Source: Lamprocystis purpurea DSM 4197
GTDB taxonomy: Bacteria > Pseudomonadota > Gammaproteobacteria > Chromatiales > Chromatiaceae
DNA length: 64,000 nucleotides
Assembly (NCBI RefSeq): GCF_000379525.1
Contig: NZ_KB902363.1
Span: 60,846-124,845, forward strand
Reading direction: 5' to 3'
In this document: in pieces, positions 48,793 to 58,266 of the stretch
Position numbering within the stretch: the first letter of the stretch is position 1
How the letters are laid out: every line of letters starts with the position of its first letter
Position numbers and translations under genes: made by a program
The notes under the pieces: model-generated
What the model saw: the letters and a program-made list of their open reading frames with translations, nothing else
What the model was told of the DNA's origin: nothing
Databases searched by the model: none

Positions 48793-49199
48793 GCTGCTGT
48801 CCGCCGTGCACAGAGCGCGCTGAATTGGACCCGGCGACGGTAGGCGGAGTCCTGGTATTCGCGCATGGCAGCAAGCTCGAAGCGATTGACCAGCGATTGA
48901 TCGCGGGCGAACAGCAGGTGTCCGGATTTGATGACCTGGAACTTGAGCACGGGGCCGGCCTGGTGGAGATCGATCAGGTCGACCGCGTCGTTGGCAATGA
49001 GGTCGGTGATGTCGGCTCCCAGTTCCAGCAGACGCCGCAAGCCCAGCGGTTGCGCCGCCAGCACTGCGAGATCGAGATCGCGCGGATTCCGGCATGTGGG
49101 GTCCGTCTGGGAGCCGAAGCAATAACCCGCCGCCAGCTCCGGCGCGTCGCGCAGGAGATTGGTCAGTCTCGCGAAATCGGTGTCATCCAGTTTGCGCAT
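48789..49199 (-). CDS. mntA: MntA-type nucleotidyltransferase antitoxin
   Basis: A minimal nucleotidyltransferase of 136 residues from ATG 49199 (a TTG 16 codons upstream is possible). The active site is present but diverged: GSQTDPTCRNPRDLDLAV in place of GSxARGxxxxxSDxDLxV, with the DLD aspartates kept and the third Asp likely in AVDLIDL. Gene order antitoxin then toxin with four-base overlap is typical. Confidence 0.8.
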   Translation of the reverse strand: MRKLDDTDFARLTNLLRDAPELAAGYCFGSQTDPTCRNPRDLDLAVLAAQPLGLRRLLELGADITDLIANDAVDLIDLHQAGPVLKFQVIKSGHLLFARDQSLVNRFELAAMREYQDSAYRRRVQFSALCARRTAA

Positions 49200-49300
49200 C
49201 GGACGATGGGACGGTTGCAAAGGTTGAATCGAACAGGCGACGGTCAAGTTGTCAGATTACGCCAGGCGCCACGCCGGCTCAAGCCGTCAGCCGGTCCGAC

Positions 49301-49978
49301 TCACCAGAGGAACTCCTTGAGCGGCAGCCCCTGGCCGTTGTCACGGTAAGCCGCTTGGGCCAGGAAGAGTTCGGCGGCGGCCAGCGCGTCGCTGAGCGCG
49401 TTGTGGGCGCCGTAACGCGGCAGGTTGAAGCGCTCGCCGAGTGAGTGCAGACGCAGATCCGACGCCTTGAAGGCGGTTTGGCGCCGCTCGAAGGTCCGGT
49501 GGGCAAGCACCTGGGTATCCACCACCTGCACCGGCAGCCCGCCGCCCCATAACCGGCGGCAGGCGTTGCCCAGGAAACCGCATTCGATGCTGGCATGGTG
49601 AGCGATCAGGACCTTGCCCGCCAGCACGTCCAACAGTTCAACCATCACGTCGATGAGCTCCAGACCGCGGGCGGATTGGTCGTCCGTAATCTGATGGATC
49701 ACGGCGCTGGCTTCCGGAATGGAACGGTCGATCCGCACCACCCGGTGGCAGGTGCTGCTCAGATCGATGCGGTTGCCGTGCAAGACGACATAGCCGACGC
49801 TCAGGATCAGATCGCGGGACGCATCCAGTCCGGTCGTCTCCAGGTCGATCGCCACAAAGTCGGTGGTTCGATAGTCCTGGCCCTTGGGCGGCAGCGGTCG
49901 CGCCAGATAGTCGCGCAGCGGACAGGGCAGGGTCCGCCGCAACTGCCAGCGTCGGCGCCAGTCGAGCGGGGACAGCAC
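49301..49978 (-). CDS. DEDDh 3'-5' exonuclease (DnaQ-like)
   Basis: A 225-residue exonuclease of the PolIII epsilon type. Exo I: FVAIDLETTGLDASRD; Exo II: LIAHHASIECGFL, with a Ser-Ile where NxxFD is common; Exo III: HNALSDALAAAELFL. About 40 residues precede the domain. It is found in other proteobacteria next to cNMP/CBS/nucleotidyltransferase genes, as here (11-bp gap), so a shared regulatory role is more likely than replication proofreading. Confidence 0.85.
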   Translation of the reverse strand: MLSPLDWRRRWQLRRTLPCPLRDYLARPLPPKGQDYRTTDFVAIDLETTGLDASRDLILSVGYVVLHGNRIDLSSTCHRVVRIDRSIPEASAVIHQITDDQSARGLELIDVMVELLDVLAGKVLIAHHASIECGFLGNACRRLWGGGLPVQVVDTQVLAHRTFERRQTAFKASDLRLHSLGERFNLPRYGAHNALSDALAAAELFLAQAAYRDNGQGLPLKEFLW

Positions 49979-49989
49979 GCCCCGGCGCC

Positions 49990-51855
49990 TTAGGTGAATC
50001 GGCCAGTCTGGTAACGCTGCCCGAGCGCCTCCTGCATCCTGTCGATCAGGATGAAGGCGTCCTTCAGATGTCCGCGTTCCAGGGGTGAGAGTTCGTCCGG
50101 GGAGACGAAATTGTCGGCCTTTTCACCTCGGCGCAGTTGTGCGGCCTGGTGGCGCATGCGCAGGGTTCCGATGAACTCTGCCGCGTCGGTCAGATTGGCG
50201 GCACCCTCGCGGCTCAGTGCGCCGTTTTCGGCCGCGGTGCGCAGTCGCTCCAGGGTGTTGGTTTCGGTGATGCCGCTGGATAGGGCATAGACCCGCGCCA
50301 GATCGATGATGGGGACGGTGCCCCGGTGTTTGATATCGAAGGTCTGATCGTGATCACCGCCGTGGATCAGCACAAAGTTGCGGAAGAAGCCGAGCGGCGG
50401 CCGATGCTGGATGGCGTTCGCGGTCAGATAGGCGATGAAGATCCGGCTGTTCTTCGACAAGCGCAGGACTTGGTCGTGGATCTCCTCGAACATGCCCTCC
50501 GGGTCATAGACCGGCCGCAGGTCGAAGAAGACGCTGCACAGCATTAAGGCCATGGGATCGGGGCGCTGAATCCAGGTGTTGAAATACTTCTTCCACAAAC
50601 GCAGTGGCTGGCGCCACTTGGGGTTCCTGGCCATGACATCGCCGGGGCAATAGATGTAGCCGCAGGCATTGAGCCCGTCGTTGACGATGCCGGCCAGCGC
50701 GGCAAAATAGGCATCGTCTTCCGGTTTCATGTGGTCGGCGATCAGCAGCGCATTGTCCTGATCGGAGTGGGCGGACTGTTCGCGCCGGGCCTGGGAGCCC
50801 CCGACCATCCAGGCATAGGGGACCGGTGGGGGGCCTAACTCCTCCTCGGCGAACTCGATCAAGCGCAGGGTGATCGCGTCGTTGATGGCGCTGATCGCCT
50901 GGCCGACCTGATCCGCGGTGGCACCGCTGCTCACCAGATGCACCTGCAACTCGCCCAACTTGGTGCTGATCTGTACCAGGGTATCCAGGTCGCGGGCACG
51001 ATGCACGTCGCCGACCAGATAGACGGCGTTGGCGCTCTGGACGCGGGTCAGGTCCGTGGTCGAGAGAATGCCCACGACGCGGCCGTGCTCCATCACCGGC
51101 AGGTGGTGGACATTCAGCCGAGTCATGGTGATCAGCGCCTGAAAGCCCAGGGTCTCGGCATCGACCGTTTGCAGCCGTTCGGTCATGATCTCGCGGACCG
51201 GCCGGTCGTAGGAAAGCCCCGCGGCGATACAGCGGCTGCGCAGGTCCCGATCCGTGATCATGCCGGCCAGCCGCTCGCCGTCCATGATCAGCAGGGAGGA
51301 TGATTGTAGCTCGGACATGAGCTGTGCCGCTTTGCGGATACTGGTCTCCGGGGTCGCGGGGACGAGGATGCGGTTGACCAGGCGGCCGACGTTCACCGTC
51401 ATCAGACCGGAGCCCGCGGCCGGGGTCTCGATCATCGCGTCCAGGGCGCGGCGCAGCCGGTTGGTTGCCGATTGCTCGAAGTGTTCGGCGAAGTCCATAT
51501 GCTGCTCGCGCAGGGTCTGGAGGTCCTCGCAGGGCAGCAGGTAAAACAGCGCATCCTCAGCCGCGTTGCCGCGAATGCTGGGGTCGTTGGCGCCTGGTTC
51601 GCAGGGCTTGGCCCACAGATCGCCCTCGGCCAGCTTGCCGACCAGGTCGCCCTCGGGGTCACGCAATTCCACGGCCCCGCGGCGCACGATGTAAAGATAC
51701 GGCTGATCCGCATCCTCCGGAGGGAAGGCGCTGCCGCGGCGCAGGTAGCGCACCGAGAGCCGTTTCGGCAAACGCTCCAGGGTTTCCGCCGGGAGCTTGT
51801 CGAAGGGTGGGTGGTTGGCCAGGAATTCCTGGATCTCAACGAGTTCAACGTCCAC
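49990..51855 (-). CDS. cNMP-binding / CBS / DUF294 nucleotidyltransferase regulator
   Basis: A 621-residue cytoplasmic protein from a GTG start with GAGGGA upstream. Domains: cyclic-nucleotide-like barrel (about 10-120), two CBS motifs (about 150-275, ADRD-type repeats LAGMITDRDLRSRC and VVGILSTTDLTRV), GlnD-like nucleotidyltransferase (about 310-450, GGSQARREQSAHSDQDNALL) and a DUF294 C-terminal helical domain (about 460-615). Proteins of this type sit with sodium:solute symporters and are thought to regulate them by nucleotidyl transfer; target unknown. The symporter gene lies 11 bp upstream. Confidence 0.88.
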   Translation of the reverse strand: MDVELVEIQEFLANHPPFDKLPAETLERLPKRLSVRYLRRGSAFPPEDADQPYLYIVRRGAVELRDPEGDLVGKLAEGDLWAKPCEPGANDPSIRGNAAEDALFYLLPCEDLQTLREQHMDFAEHFEQSATNRLRRALDAMIETPAAGSGLMTVNVGRLVNRILVPATPETSIRKAAQLMSELQSSSLLIMDGERLAGMITDRDLRSRCIAAGLSYDRPVREIMTERLQTVDAETLGFQALITMTRLNVHHLPVMEHGRVVGILSTTDLTRVQSANAVYLVGDVHRARDLDTLVQISTKLGELQVHLVSSGATADQVGQAISAINDAITLRLIEFAEEELGPPPVPYAWMVGGSQARREQSAHSDQDNALLIADHMKPEDDAYFAALAGIVNDGLNACGYIYCPGDVMARNPKWRQPLRLWKKYFNTWIQRPDPMALMLCSVFFDLRPVYDPEGMFEEIHDQVLRLSKNSRIFIAYLTANAIQHRPPLGFFRNFVLIHGGDHDQTFDIKHRGTVPIIDLARVYALSSGITETNTLERLRTAAENGALSREGAANLTDAAEFIGTLRMRHQAAQLRRGEKADNFVSPDELSPLERGHLKDAFILIDRMQEALGQRYQTGRFT

Positions 51856-51866
51856 GCTGATCCCTC

Positions 51867-53660
51867 TTAGGATTGCACAACGGAGTGAGAGGCTTTGGGC
51901 AAGCGGATTTCGTCCACCAACTGCTGGATCGCCTGCGGGGGTTCGGCGCTCAGGCGGGAGACCGCATAGGCAACGCCGAAGTTGATGGCCGCGCCCAGGG
52001 CGCCGAACGCCTCCGGGGAGATCCCCAGGAACCAATTGTCCGGGAGATTGGCGGCCATCTCGGTTCCCTTGACGAAGAACCAGCCTTTGAACCAGAAGAT
52101 ATAGGTGAGTGTCGAGAGCAGACCCGCCAGCATTCCGAGAATGGCCCCGATCCGGTTGGCGCGCCGATCGAAGATACCCAACATCAAGGTTGGGAACAGG
52201 GAGGCCGCGGCCAGGCCGAAGGCCAGGGCCACCACTTCCGCGGCGAAGCCGGGCGGATTGATCCCCAGGTAGCCGGCGACGAAGATGGCCGCGGCCATCG
52301 CGATCCGCCCCGCCAGCAGTTCGGTCCGCTCCGAACAGGCCGGCAGGATCATGCCCTTCAGGAGATCATGCGAGATGGCCGCAGCGATGGCAAGGAGCAC
52401 ACCAGCGGCGGTGGACAGTGCCGCGGCCAGGCCGCCGGCCGCCACCAGGGCGATCACCCAATCGGGCAGATGGGCGATCTCCGGGTTGGCGAGGACCATG
52501 ATGTCATTATCGATGGCGGTCAGTTCATTACCTTTCCAGCCAAAACCCGCGGCCTGGACGGCGAATGCGGGGTTTTGGTCGTTGTAGTATTGGATGCGGC
52601 CGTCGCCATTGCGATCCTGCCATTCCAGCAGCCCGGTCGTACGCCAGCGGTTCATCCAGTCCGGGACCCGAGCGATTTCAACGTTGGCCGCGGGCTCCCC
52701 GACCGGGCCGGTCTGGATGGTCTGCGTGAGATTCAGTCGCGCCATGGCGCCGATCGTCGGTGCGGTAGTGTAGAGAACGGCGATGAACAGAAGCGCCCAA
52801 CCCGCGGAGGAGCGCGCATCCGCCACCCGCCGTACGGTGAAAAACCGGACGATGATATGGGGGAGCCCGGCGGTGCCGATCATGAGCGAAAGGGTCAGCA
52901 GGAACAGGTTGAGGGTATTGTCCTTCTGCGCCGTGAAGGCGCTGAACCCGAGATCGGTGACGACCTCATCGAGTTTATTGAGCAGGGACAGCCCGCCGTC
53001 GGCACCGTCGCGCAGATACTCCGCACCCAGGCTGAGCTGGGGTACGCCGGTATCGGTGAGTTGCAGTGAGATGAACACCGCCGGGACGGTGTAGGCGAAG
53101 ACCAGCACGCAATACTGCGCGATCTGCGTGTAAGTAATGGCCTTCATGCCGCCCATCACGGCATAGAGTAAGACGATGCCCATGCCGATATAGACGCCGA
53201 TTTCGAGATCGACCTCGAACAGCCGCGAGAAGGCGACGCCGACGCCCTTCATCTGGCCGATCACGTAGGTGACGGAGATGACGACCAGGCAGATGACGGC
53301 CACCAGTCGGGCCGTCTGGGAGTAGTAGCGTTCGCCGATGAACTCCGGCACCGTGAACTTGCCGAACTTGCGCAAATAGGGCGCGAGCAGCAGGGCGAGC
53401 AGCACATAGCCGCCGGTCCATCCCAGCAGGTACGCCGAGGCGTCATAACCCGCGAAGGCGATCAGACCGGCCATCGAGATGAAAGAGGCGGCGGATATCC
53501 AGTCAGCGGCGGTTGCCAGCCCGTTGGCGATCGGGTGGACCCGCTGGCCGGCCACATAGAAGTCGCGTGTGGAGCCGGCGCGTGACCAGAAGGCGATGGC
53601 GATATAGACGGCGACCGAACCGCCGACGATGAGCCATAGCCAAATCTGTAATGATGTCAT
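51867..53660 (-). CDS. Sodium:solute symporter large subunit (acetate/organic acid type)
   Basis: An SSS-family transporter of 597 residues with about 13 spans. Family signatures include ATAADWISAASFISMAGLIA near the N-terminus and [15 protein letters not shown] in the middle. A periplasmic loop of about 60 residues (VGEPAANVEIARVPDWMNRWR...) is longer than in ActP. With the following DUF4212 protein it forms the two-component variant. The substrate is probably a short organic acid; acetate, succinate and similar acids are possible. Confidence 0.88.
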   Translation of the reverse strand: MTSLQIWLWLIVGGSVAVYIAIAFWSRAGSTRDFYVAGQRVHPIANGLATAADWISAASFISMAGLIAFAGYDASAYLLGWTGGYVLLALLLAPYLRKFGKFTVPEFIGERYYSQTARLVAVICLVVISVTYVIGQMKGVGVAFSRLFEVDLEIGVYIGMGIVLLYAVMGGMKAITYTQIAQYCVLVFAYTVPAVFISLQLTDTGVPQLSLGAEYLRDGADGGLSLLNKLDEVVTDLGFSAFTAQKDNTLNLFLLTLSLMIGTAGLPHIIVRFFTVRRVADARSSAGWALLFIAVLYTTAPTIGAMARLNLTQTIQTGPVGEPAANVEIARVPDWMNRWRTTGLLEWQDRNGDGRIQYYNDQNPAFAVQAAGFGWKGNELTAIDNDIMVLANPEIAHLPDWVIALVAAGGLAAALSTAAGVLLAIAAAISHDLLKGMILPACSERTELLAGRIAMAAAIFVAGYLGINPPGFAAEVVALAFGLAAASLFPTLMLGIFDRRANRIGAILGMLAGLLSTLTYIFWFKGWFFVKGTEMAANLPDNWFLGISPEAFGALGAAINFGVAYAVSRLSAEPPQAIQQLVDEIRLPKASHSVVQS

Positions 53661-53672
53661 GGCAGCGATTCC

Positions 53673-53939
53673 TCAGTCCTCGGGGATCTCGAATTTCTTG
53701 TCGAGCCAATGCATGGCCAAGGCGTATATGAAGATCAGCAGGATGAAGCAGTAGATCGCCCCCTGCTGGGCAAACCAGAGACCGAGTGGGTAGCCGCCGA
53801 TCGTGATCGCATTCAGCGGATGGACCAACAGGATGCCGAATCCGAAGGAGCAGGTGAACCAGCAGATCAGCAGGACCGTGACCAGGCGCAGATTCGCCCT
53901 CCAATAGGCGGCACGATCCTCGGGTGTCATGGGTGTCAT
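53673..53939 (-). CDS. DUF4212 symporter small subunit
   Basis: An 88-residue protein with two membrane spans (LVTVLLICWFTCSFGFGILL and GAIYCFILLIFIYALAM), typical of the small partner of this SSS subgroup. It lies 12 bp upstream of the large-subunit gene. An internal ATG three codons later is an alternative start. Confidence 0.88.
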   Translation of the reverse strand: MTPMTPEDRAAYWRANLRLVTVLLICWFTCSFGFGILLVHPLNAITIGGYPLGLWFAQQGAIYCFILLIFIYALAMHWLDKKFEIPED

Positions 53940-54032
53940 AGGTGTCCGGCTCCGGCGGGAGTGGCTTGGGTGTGGCTGGGAGGGCCTGAGGAGTTGTTCA
54001 GCCCATTAGGGGACGCCTTTGGCGTCTCGGTC

Positions 54033-54170
54033 GTTGTCGTTGTCGTAATCGGATAAGCGATTCAAGTTTGGCATGAGCACCCCGCTGTCTGTCGGGTTTC
54101 GAACGCCACGCACGGGACCAACGCATCCTCGCGAGTATCATCAACTCGATTACGACAACGACAACGACAA
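54033..54170 (+). repeat. GTTGTC-tract dispersed element, copy D (internal deletion)
   Basis: Two GTTGTC units (54034-54045), the conserved GATAAGCGATTCAAGTTTGG segment and CCCGCTGTCTGTCGGGTTTCG box are followed directly by CACGCACGGGACCAACGCAT and an inverted GACAAC tract (about 54152-54170). About 120 bp of the centre are missing compared with copies C and E. Confidence 0.85.
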
Positions 54171-54275
54171 TAATTGTGTGTATCTTGTTCTTGACGCGTT
54201 ACTTGCCCGGTCCGTAGTTCCAGCGGCGTGACGGCATTGTTGGATTGTCCTGTTGCGTATGTCAACCTACAAAGA

Positions 54276-54312
54276 CAGAAGCCCAGGGTCGCAACACGAC
54301 CCTGGGCTTCTG
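54276..54312 (-). terminator. Hairpin terminator downstream of actP
   Basis: A perfect 16-bp stem (CAGAAGCCCAGGGTCG and inverse) with a 5-base loop lies 78 bp after the actP stop and is followed on the minus strand by TCTTTGT. Weak T-run, but the stem is strong. The rest of 53940-54390 holds only copy D. Confidence 0.65.
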
Positions 54313-54390
54313 GATGCACAGTGACCGGAACGCCTGTCCCGGCCTGCTGTGCTGCCGCGGAACATCCCTGTTCCGCAGACGGTTCTCCCG

Positions 54391-56100
54391 CTAGTGGCTG
54401 GCGGTTCCCTCGGAGCCGATACCGGTCTCGCAGCGAACGCGTTGCGCCGGGAAGAGTGCCCGCTCTTTCTGGGCCTGCTTGGAGTTATCCGTAATGGAGA
54501 ACAGCCAGATGCAGATGAAGGCCAACGGGATCGAGATGATCGCCGGGTTGTCCAGGAAGATCAGACCGACGGGCTTGCCGTCAGCGCCCATGTGGCCGAG
54601 CGTCTCGCCCCACACCGCCTTGGACATCACGGTCAGCGTCAAGGCGCTGATGAGCCCGGCGAATCCGCCGATCAATGCGCCGCGGGTCGTCATCTTGCCC
54701 CAGAAGATCGAGGCCACCAGCACCGGGAAGTTGGCGCTGGCCGCGATGGCGAAGGTGAGGCCGACCAGGAAGGCGACGTTCTGCTTCTCGAAGATAATGC
54801 CGAGGATGATGGCGATGATGCCCAGGCCCAGGGTCGCGAACTTCGATACGCGCAGTTCCATGGTCTCGTTGCTGCGGCCGCGGGCGATGACGCTGGCATA
54901 GAGGTCATGGGAGATGGCCGAGGCGCCGGCCAGGGTCAGGCCGGAGACGACCGCCAGGATGGTGGCGAAGGCCACCGCGGAGATGAAGCCCAGGAACAGG
55001 TTGCCGCCGACGGCCTCGGCCAGCTTGATGGCGACCATGTTGGTGCCGCCGAGCAGGCCCTTCGGGTCCGTGATCACGCCGTCCACCAGGGCGCCGGCCG
55101 AGAAGTAGGCCGGGTTCTGGGCGAGCAGGACGATGGCCGAGAAGCCGATGATGAAGGTCAGGATGTAGAAATAGCCGATGAAGCCGGTGGCGTAGAAGAC
55201 CGATTTACGCGCTTCCTTGGCGTTCGGCACGGTGAAGAAGCGCATCAGGATATGCGGCAGACCGGCGGTGCCGAACATCAGCGCGAGACCCAGCGAGATG
55301 GCATTGATCGGGTCTTTGATCAGGGCGCCGGGACCCATGATGGCGTCATGCTTGCCGTGCGTCGCGACCGCCTGACGGAACATTTCCTCAGGGGAAAACC
55401 CGAAGTGGTTCAGTGCCGCCAGGGCCATAAAGGTGGCGCCGGACAGGAGCAGCACGGCCTTGATGATCTGCACCCAGGTGGTGGCCGTCATGCCGCCGAA
55501 GATCACGTAGATCATCATCAGCGCGCCGACGATCATGACCGCCATCCAATACTCCAGCCCGAACAGCAACTGGATCAGCTTGCCGGCACCGACCATCTGC
55601 GCGATGAGATAGAAGATGACGACGACCAGGGAGGAGATGGCCGCCATGGTGCGGATTTGAGTCTGACCGAAGCGGTACGAACTCACGTCCGCAAAGGTGA
55701 ACTTACCCAGGTTGCGGATCTGCTCGGCGATCAGGAACATGATGACGGGCCAGCCGACCAGCCAGCCGATGGAGTAGATCAGGCCGTCGAAGCCGGACGC
55801 GAACACCAGGCCGGAGATACCCAGGAAAGAGGCCGCCGACATGTAGTCGCCCGCGATGGCGAGACCGTTCTGGAAGCCGGTGATGCCGCCGCCGGCGGTG
55901 TAGAACTCACGCGCGGTGCGGGTGCGCTTGGACGCCCAGTAGGTGATGCCCAGTGTTGCACCGACGAAAATCACGAACATGTAGATCGCGGTCATGTTCA
56001 GCGGCTGCTTATCAGCCGCGCCGGTGACCGCGGGCGCGGCCACCAGGGCAAAGGGCACGAGGAGTGCGGCCAGGATGGCCCAGGGGGAAAGACGTTTCAT
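54391..56100 (-). CDS. actP: Cation/acetate symporter ActP
   Basis: Na+(or H+)-coupled acetate permease of the SSS family, 569 residues with a cleavable-looking N-terminus ([20 protein letters not shown]). Signatures are [20 protein letters not shown], the cation-site region [24 protein letters not shown], and [17 protein letters not shown]. It overlaps the DUF485 gene by four bases, the usual yjcH-actP pair, and feeds Acs. Confidence 0.94.
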   Translation of the reverse strand: MKRLSPWAILAALLVPFALVAAPAVTGAADKQPLNMTAIYMFVIFVGATLGITYWASKRTRTAREFYTAGGGITGFQNGLAIAGDYMSAASFLGISGLVFASGFDGLIYSIGWLVGWPVIMFLIAEQIRNLGKFTFADVSSYRFGQTQIRTMAAISSLVVVIFYLIAQMVGAGKLIQLLFGLEYWMAVMIVGALMMIYVIFGGMTATTWVQIIKAVLLLSGATFMALAALNHFGFSPEEMFRQAVATHGKHDAIMGPGALIKDPINAISLGLALMFGTAGLPHILMRFFTVPNAKEARKSVFYATGFIGYFYILTFIIGFSAIVLLAQNPAYFSAGALVDGVITDPKGLLGGTNMVAIKLAEAVGGNLFLGFISAVAFATILAVVSGLTLAGASAISHDLYASVIARGRSNETMELRVSKFATLGLGIIAIILGIIFEKQNVAFLVGLTFAIAASANFPVLVASIFWGKMTTRGALIGGFAGLISALTLTVMSKAVWGETLGHMGADGKPVGLIFLDNPAIISIPLAFICIWLFSITDNSKQAQKERALFPAQRVRCETGIGSEGTASH

Positions 56101-56405
56101 CGCAGATCCTCCTGGATCGACTTGGTCAGGCGATCGAACTCACCGTTGGCCCGATAGACATAGATTCCGGTCAGGACAAAGGCCGAGATGATGACCGAAA
56201 GGCCGACCGGGATGCCGACGGTCGTCACTGATCCGGCCCATAGCGGCACGGCCAGTGATTTCGGGGCATAGGCGACGATCATGATGAATCCATAATAGAA
56301 AAGGAACATCAGGAACGTCAGTATCCATGCGAAGCGTTTGCGTTTTGTGACGAGTTCCGCGTAGAGCGGGTGTCGCGTGATGGCCTCGACCGAGTCAATA
56401 GTCAT
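56097..56405 (-). CDS. yjcH: DUF485 membrane protein (YjcH-like) paired with ActP
   Basis: A 102-residue protein with two spans ([20 protein letters not shown] and [21 protein letters not shown]). ATG at 56405 is used; 39 upstream codons are not conserved. DUF485 proteins precede actP in acetate operons and are thought to assist the permease. Confidence 0.9.
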   Translation of the reverse strand: MTIDSVEAITRHPLYAELVTKRKRFAWILTFLMFLFYYGFIMIVAYAPKSLAVPLWAGSVTTVGIPVGLSVIISAFVLTGIYVYRANGEFDRLTKSIQEDLR

Positions 56406-56859
56406 GGGCTTACCTGGTTGATTGAAAAGTCTGAGTGGTGTTGCGATTGTCCCGCCCGGGCGGGGCCTTGCCATTCCGTGGGCAGCAAATCGGCACTTCT
56501 CTACATCCAAGGACGAACACACGTCGCGTCCTGGCGCGATAGGCCGGAGTCCAGGTCGTGCCCCGTGTTCAGTTGGTGTTCTTTAGTGCAGCGGGCCGGC
56601 CTGCACGTCCCTTGAACGTCCGAGCGGTACGGCGGGACACTCCGATTGTGTTGCCCCAGCGCAATGCGTGTCAACGCTAACTGAGATCTTTCTGCGCAAA
56701 CGGTGCGGATCGCACGACGGACGAGCGTCCATGGTCATGCGGATCTTGCGCTGACCGGGCCGTGCGGGCTTTGCCAAGCCTCTGGTGCTCTCTTACTATG
56801 CGAGACTTGGCCAAACGCCCAGTCCGGTGCGGGGCTTTGCTTGCAGGATCGTTAATATT
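56406..56859. promoter_or_regulatory. Divergent region between the acetate permease operon and thrC
   Basis: The 454 bp hold no gene that could be supported. There is a CCCGCCCGGGCGGGG palindrome near 56449-56463. Promoters for both directions must lie here, but no clear -35/-10 pair was found. AGGATC, at -14 to the thrC ATG, is the likely ribosome binding site. Confidence 0.4.
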
Positions 56860-58260
56860 ATGAACTACGTGAGTACTCGCGGACGGGTCAGTCCCGTCGG
56901 CTTCGCTGAGGCGGTCATGATGGGTCTGGCGACTGACGGCGGCCTGCTGGTACCCGCGGTCATCCCGCAAGTTGGGAGGGATACCCTGCGCGACTGGTCG
57001 CGGCTGTCGTTCCAGGACCTCGCGCTGGAGGTGATGTCCCCCTATGTCGGCGGGGAAATTCCGCGCGAGGATCTGCGCGGACTCATCGCCCGAGCCTACG
57101 CCGGCTTTTCCCATCCGGAGGTGACGCCGGTGGTGGAGGCGGGGGGGCTCAAGGTGCTGGAACTCTTTCACGGTCCAACCGCGGCTTTCAAGGACGTGGC
57201 CCTGCAGTTGCTGGGGAATCTGTTCGAGTATCTGCTCCAACGCGACGGGGGGCACCTGAACATCCTCGGTGCCACGTCCGGCGACACCGGTTCGGCCGCC
57301 ATCGCCGCGGTGCGGGGCAAGGAGCGCATCCAGATCCTGATTCTCCACCCCAAAGGCCGGGTCTCGCCCATCCAGGAGCGGCAGATGACCACGGTGCTGG
57401 ACCCCAACGTCCATAACATCGCCATCCGTGGAACCTTCGACGATGGCCAGCGCATCGTCAAGGATCTGTTCAACGATTTGGCCTTCAAGGCCGAGTATCA
57501 GCTCGGCGCGGTGAACTCGATCAATTGGGTGCGCATCCTCGCGCAGACGATCTATTACTTCTACGCCTGGGGTCGGGTGAGCGGCGGCGACCCGGATCGG
57601 CGCCTGAGTTTCTCGGTGCCGACCGGAAACTTCGGCGACTGCTTCGCGTGTTATCTGGCGAAGCGGATGGGGTTGCCGGCGGACCGGATCATCGTCGCCA
57701 CCAACCGCAACGCGATCCTAACCGAGTTTGTGCACACCGGGAACTACGAGGCCAGTGAGGTCTACCAGACCCTGAGTCCGGCGATGGACATCCAGGTTGC
57801 TTCCAATTTCGAGCGTTATCTGTATTTTCTCCACGGCGGCGATGCCGCGATCGTGCGTGACCTGGTCGAGCAGATGCAGGCGAGCGGCCGGCTCACGGTG
57901 AAGGGGTCGCGACTCAACCAGGTGCGGGCCGATTTCGATGCGACTGCCGTGTCGGATGCCGATACCCTGGCGCAGATGCGTACCACCTTCGCCGGCAGCG
58001 GCTACATCCTCTGTCCGCATACCGCCACCGGGGTCTGGGCGGCGCGGGTGCGAGGCAATGCGGTATGCCTTGCCACCGCTCACCCCGCCAAGTTCAATGA
58101 GGCTGTGCAGGCGGCCATCGGCCAGGACGCTCCGGCGCCTGAGTCATTGCGCGGATTGATGGACAAACCGACGCGCTGCACGGAGTTGGACGCGACCACC
58201 CAGGCCGTGAGGGAGCACATCCGGGCGACCTTGGGCGCGGTCGGTGCCGGGCCGGCCTGA
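56860..58260 (+). CDS. thrC: Threonine synthase
   Basis: PLP enzyme that makes threonine from phosphohomoserine. The 466-residue protein starts MNYVSTRGRVSPVGFAEAV; the long (class II, E. coli-like) form. The PLP lysine is in FHGPTAAFKDVALQLL, the phosphate loop in GATSGDTGSAA, and SVPTGNFGDCFACYLAKRMG is further evidence. The transglutaminase gene follows by 6 bp. Confidence 0.96.
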   Translation: MNYVSTRGRVSPVGFAEAVMMGLATDGGLLVPAVIPQVGRDTLRDWSRLSFQDLALEVMSPYVGGEIPREDLRGLIARAYAGFSHPEVTPVVEAGGLKVLELFHGPTAAFKDVALQLLGNLFEYLLQRDGGHLNILGATSGDTGSAAIAAVRGKERIQILILHPKGRVSPIQERQMTTVLDPNVHNIAIRGTFDDGQRIVKDLFNDLAFKAEYQLGAVNSINWVRILAQTIYYFYAWGRVSGGDPDRRLSFSVPTGNFGDCFACYLAKRMGLPADRIIVATNRNAILTEFVHTGNYEASEVYQTLSPAMDIQVASNFERYLYFLHGGDAAIVRDLVEQMQASGRLTVKGSRLNQVRADFDATAVSDADTLAQMRTTFAGSGYILCPHTATGVWAARVRGNAVCLATAHPAKFNEAVQAAIGQDAPAPESLRGLMDKPTRCTELDATTQAVREHIRATLGAVGAGPA

Positions 58261-58266
58261 GCCGGT

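Noticed and set aside
54349-56157. 602-codon plus-strand frame opposite actP
   Set aside because: Asp/Gly/Gln-rich antisense shadow of a membrane protein gene.
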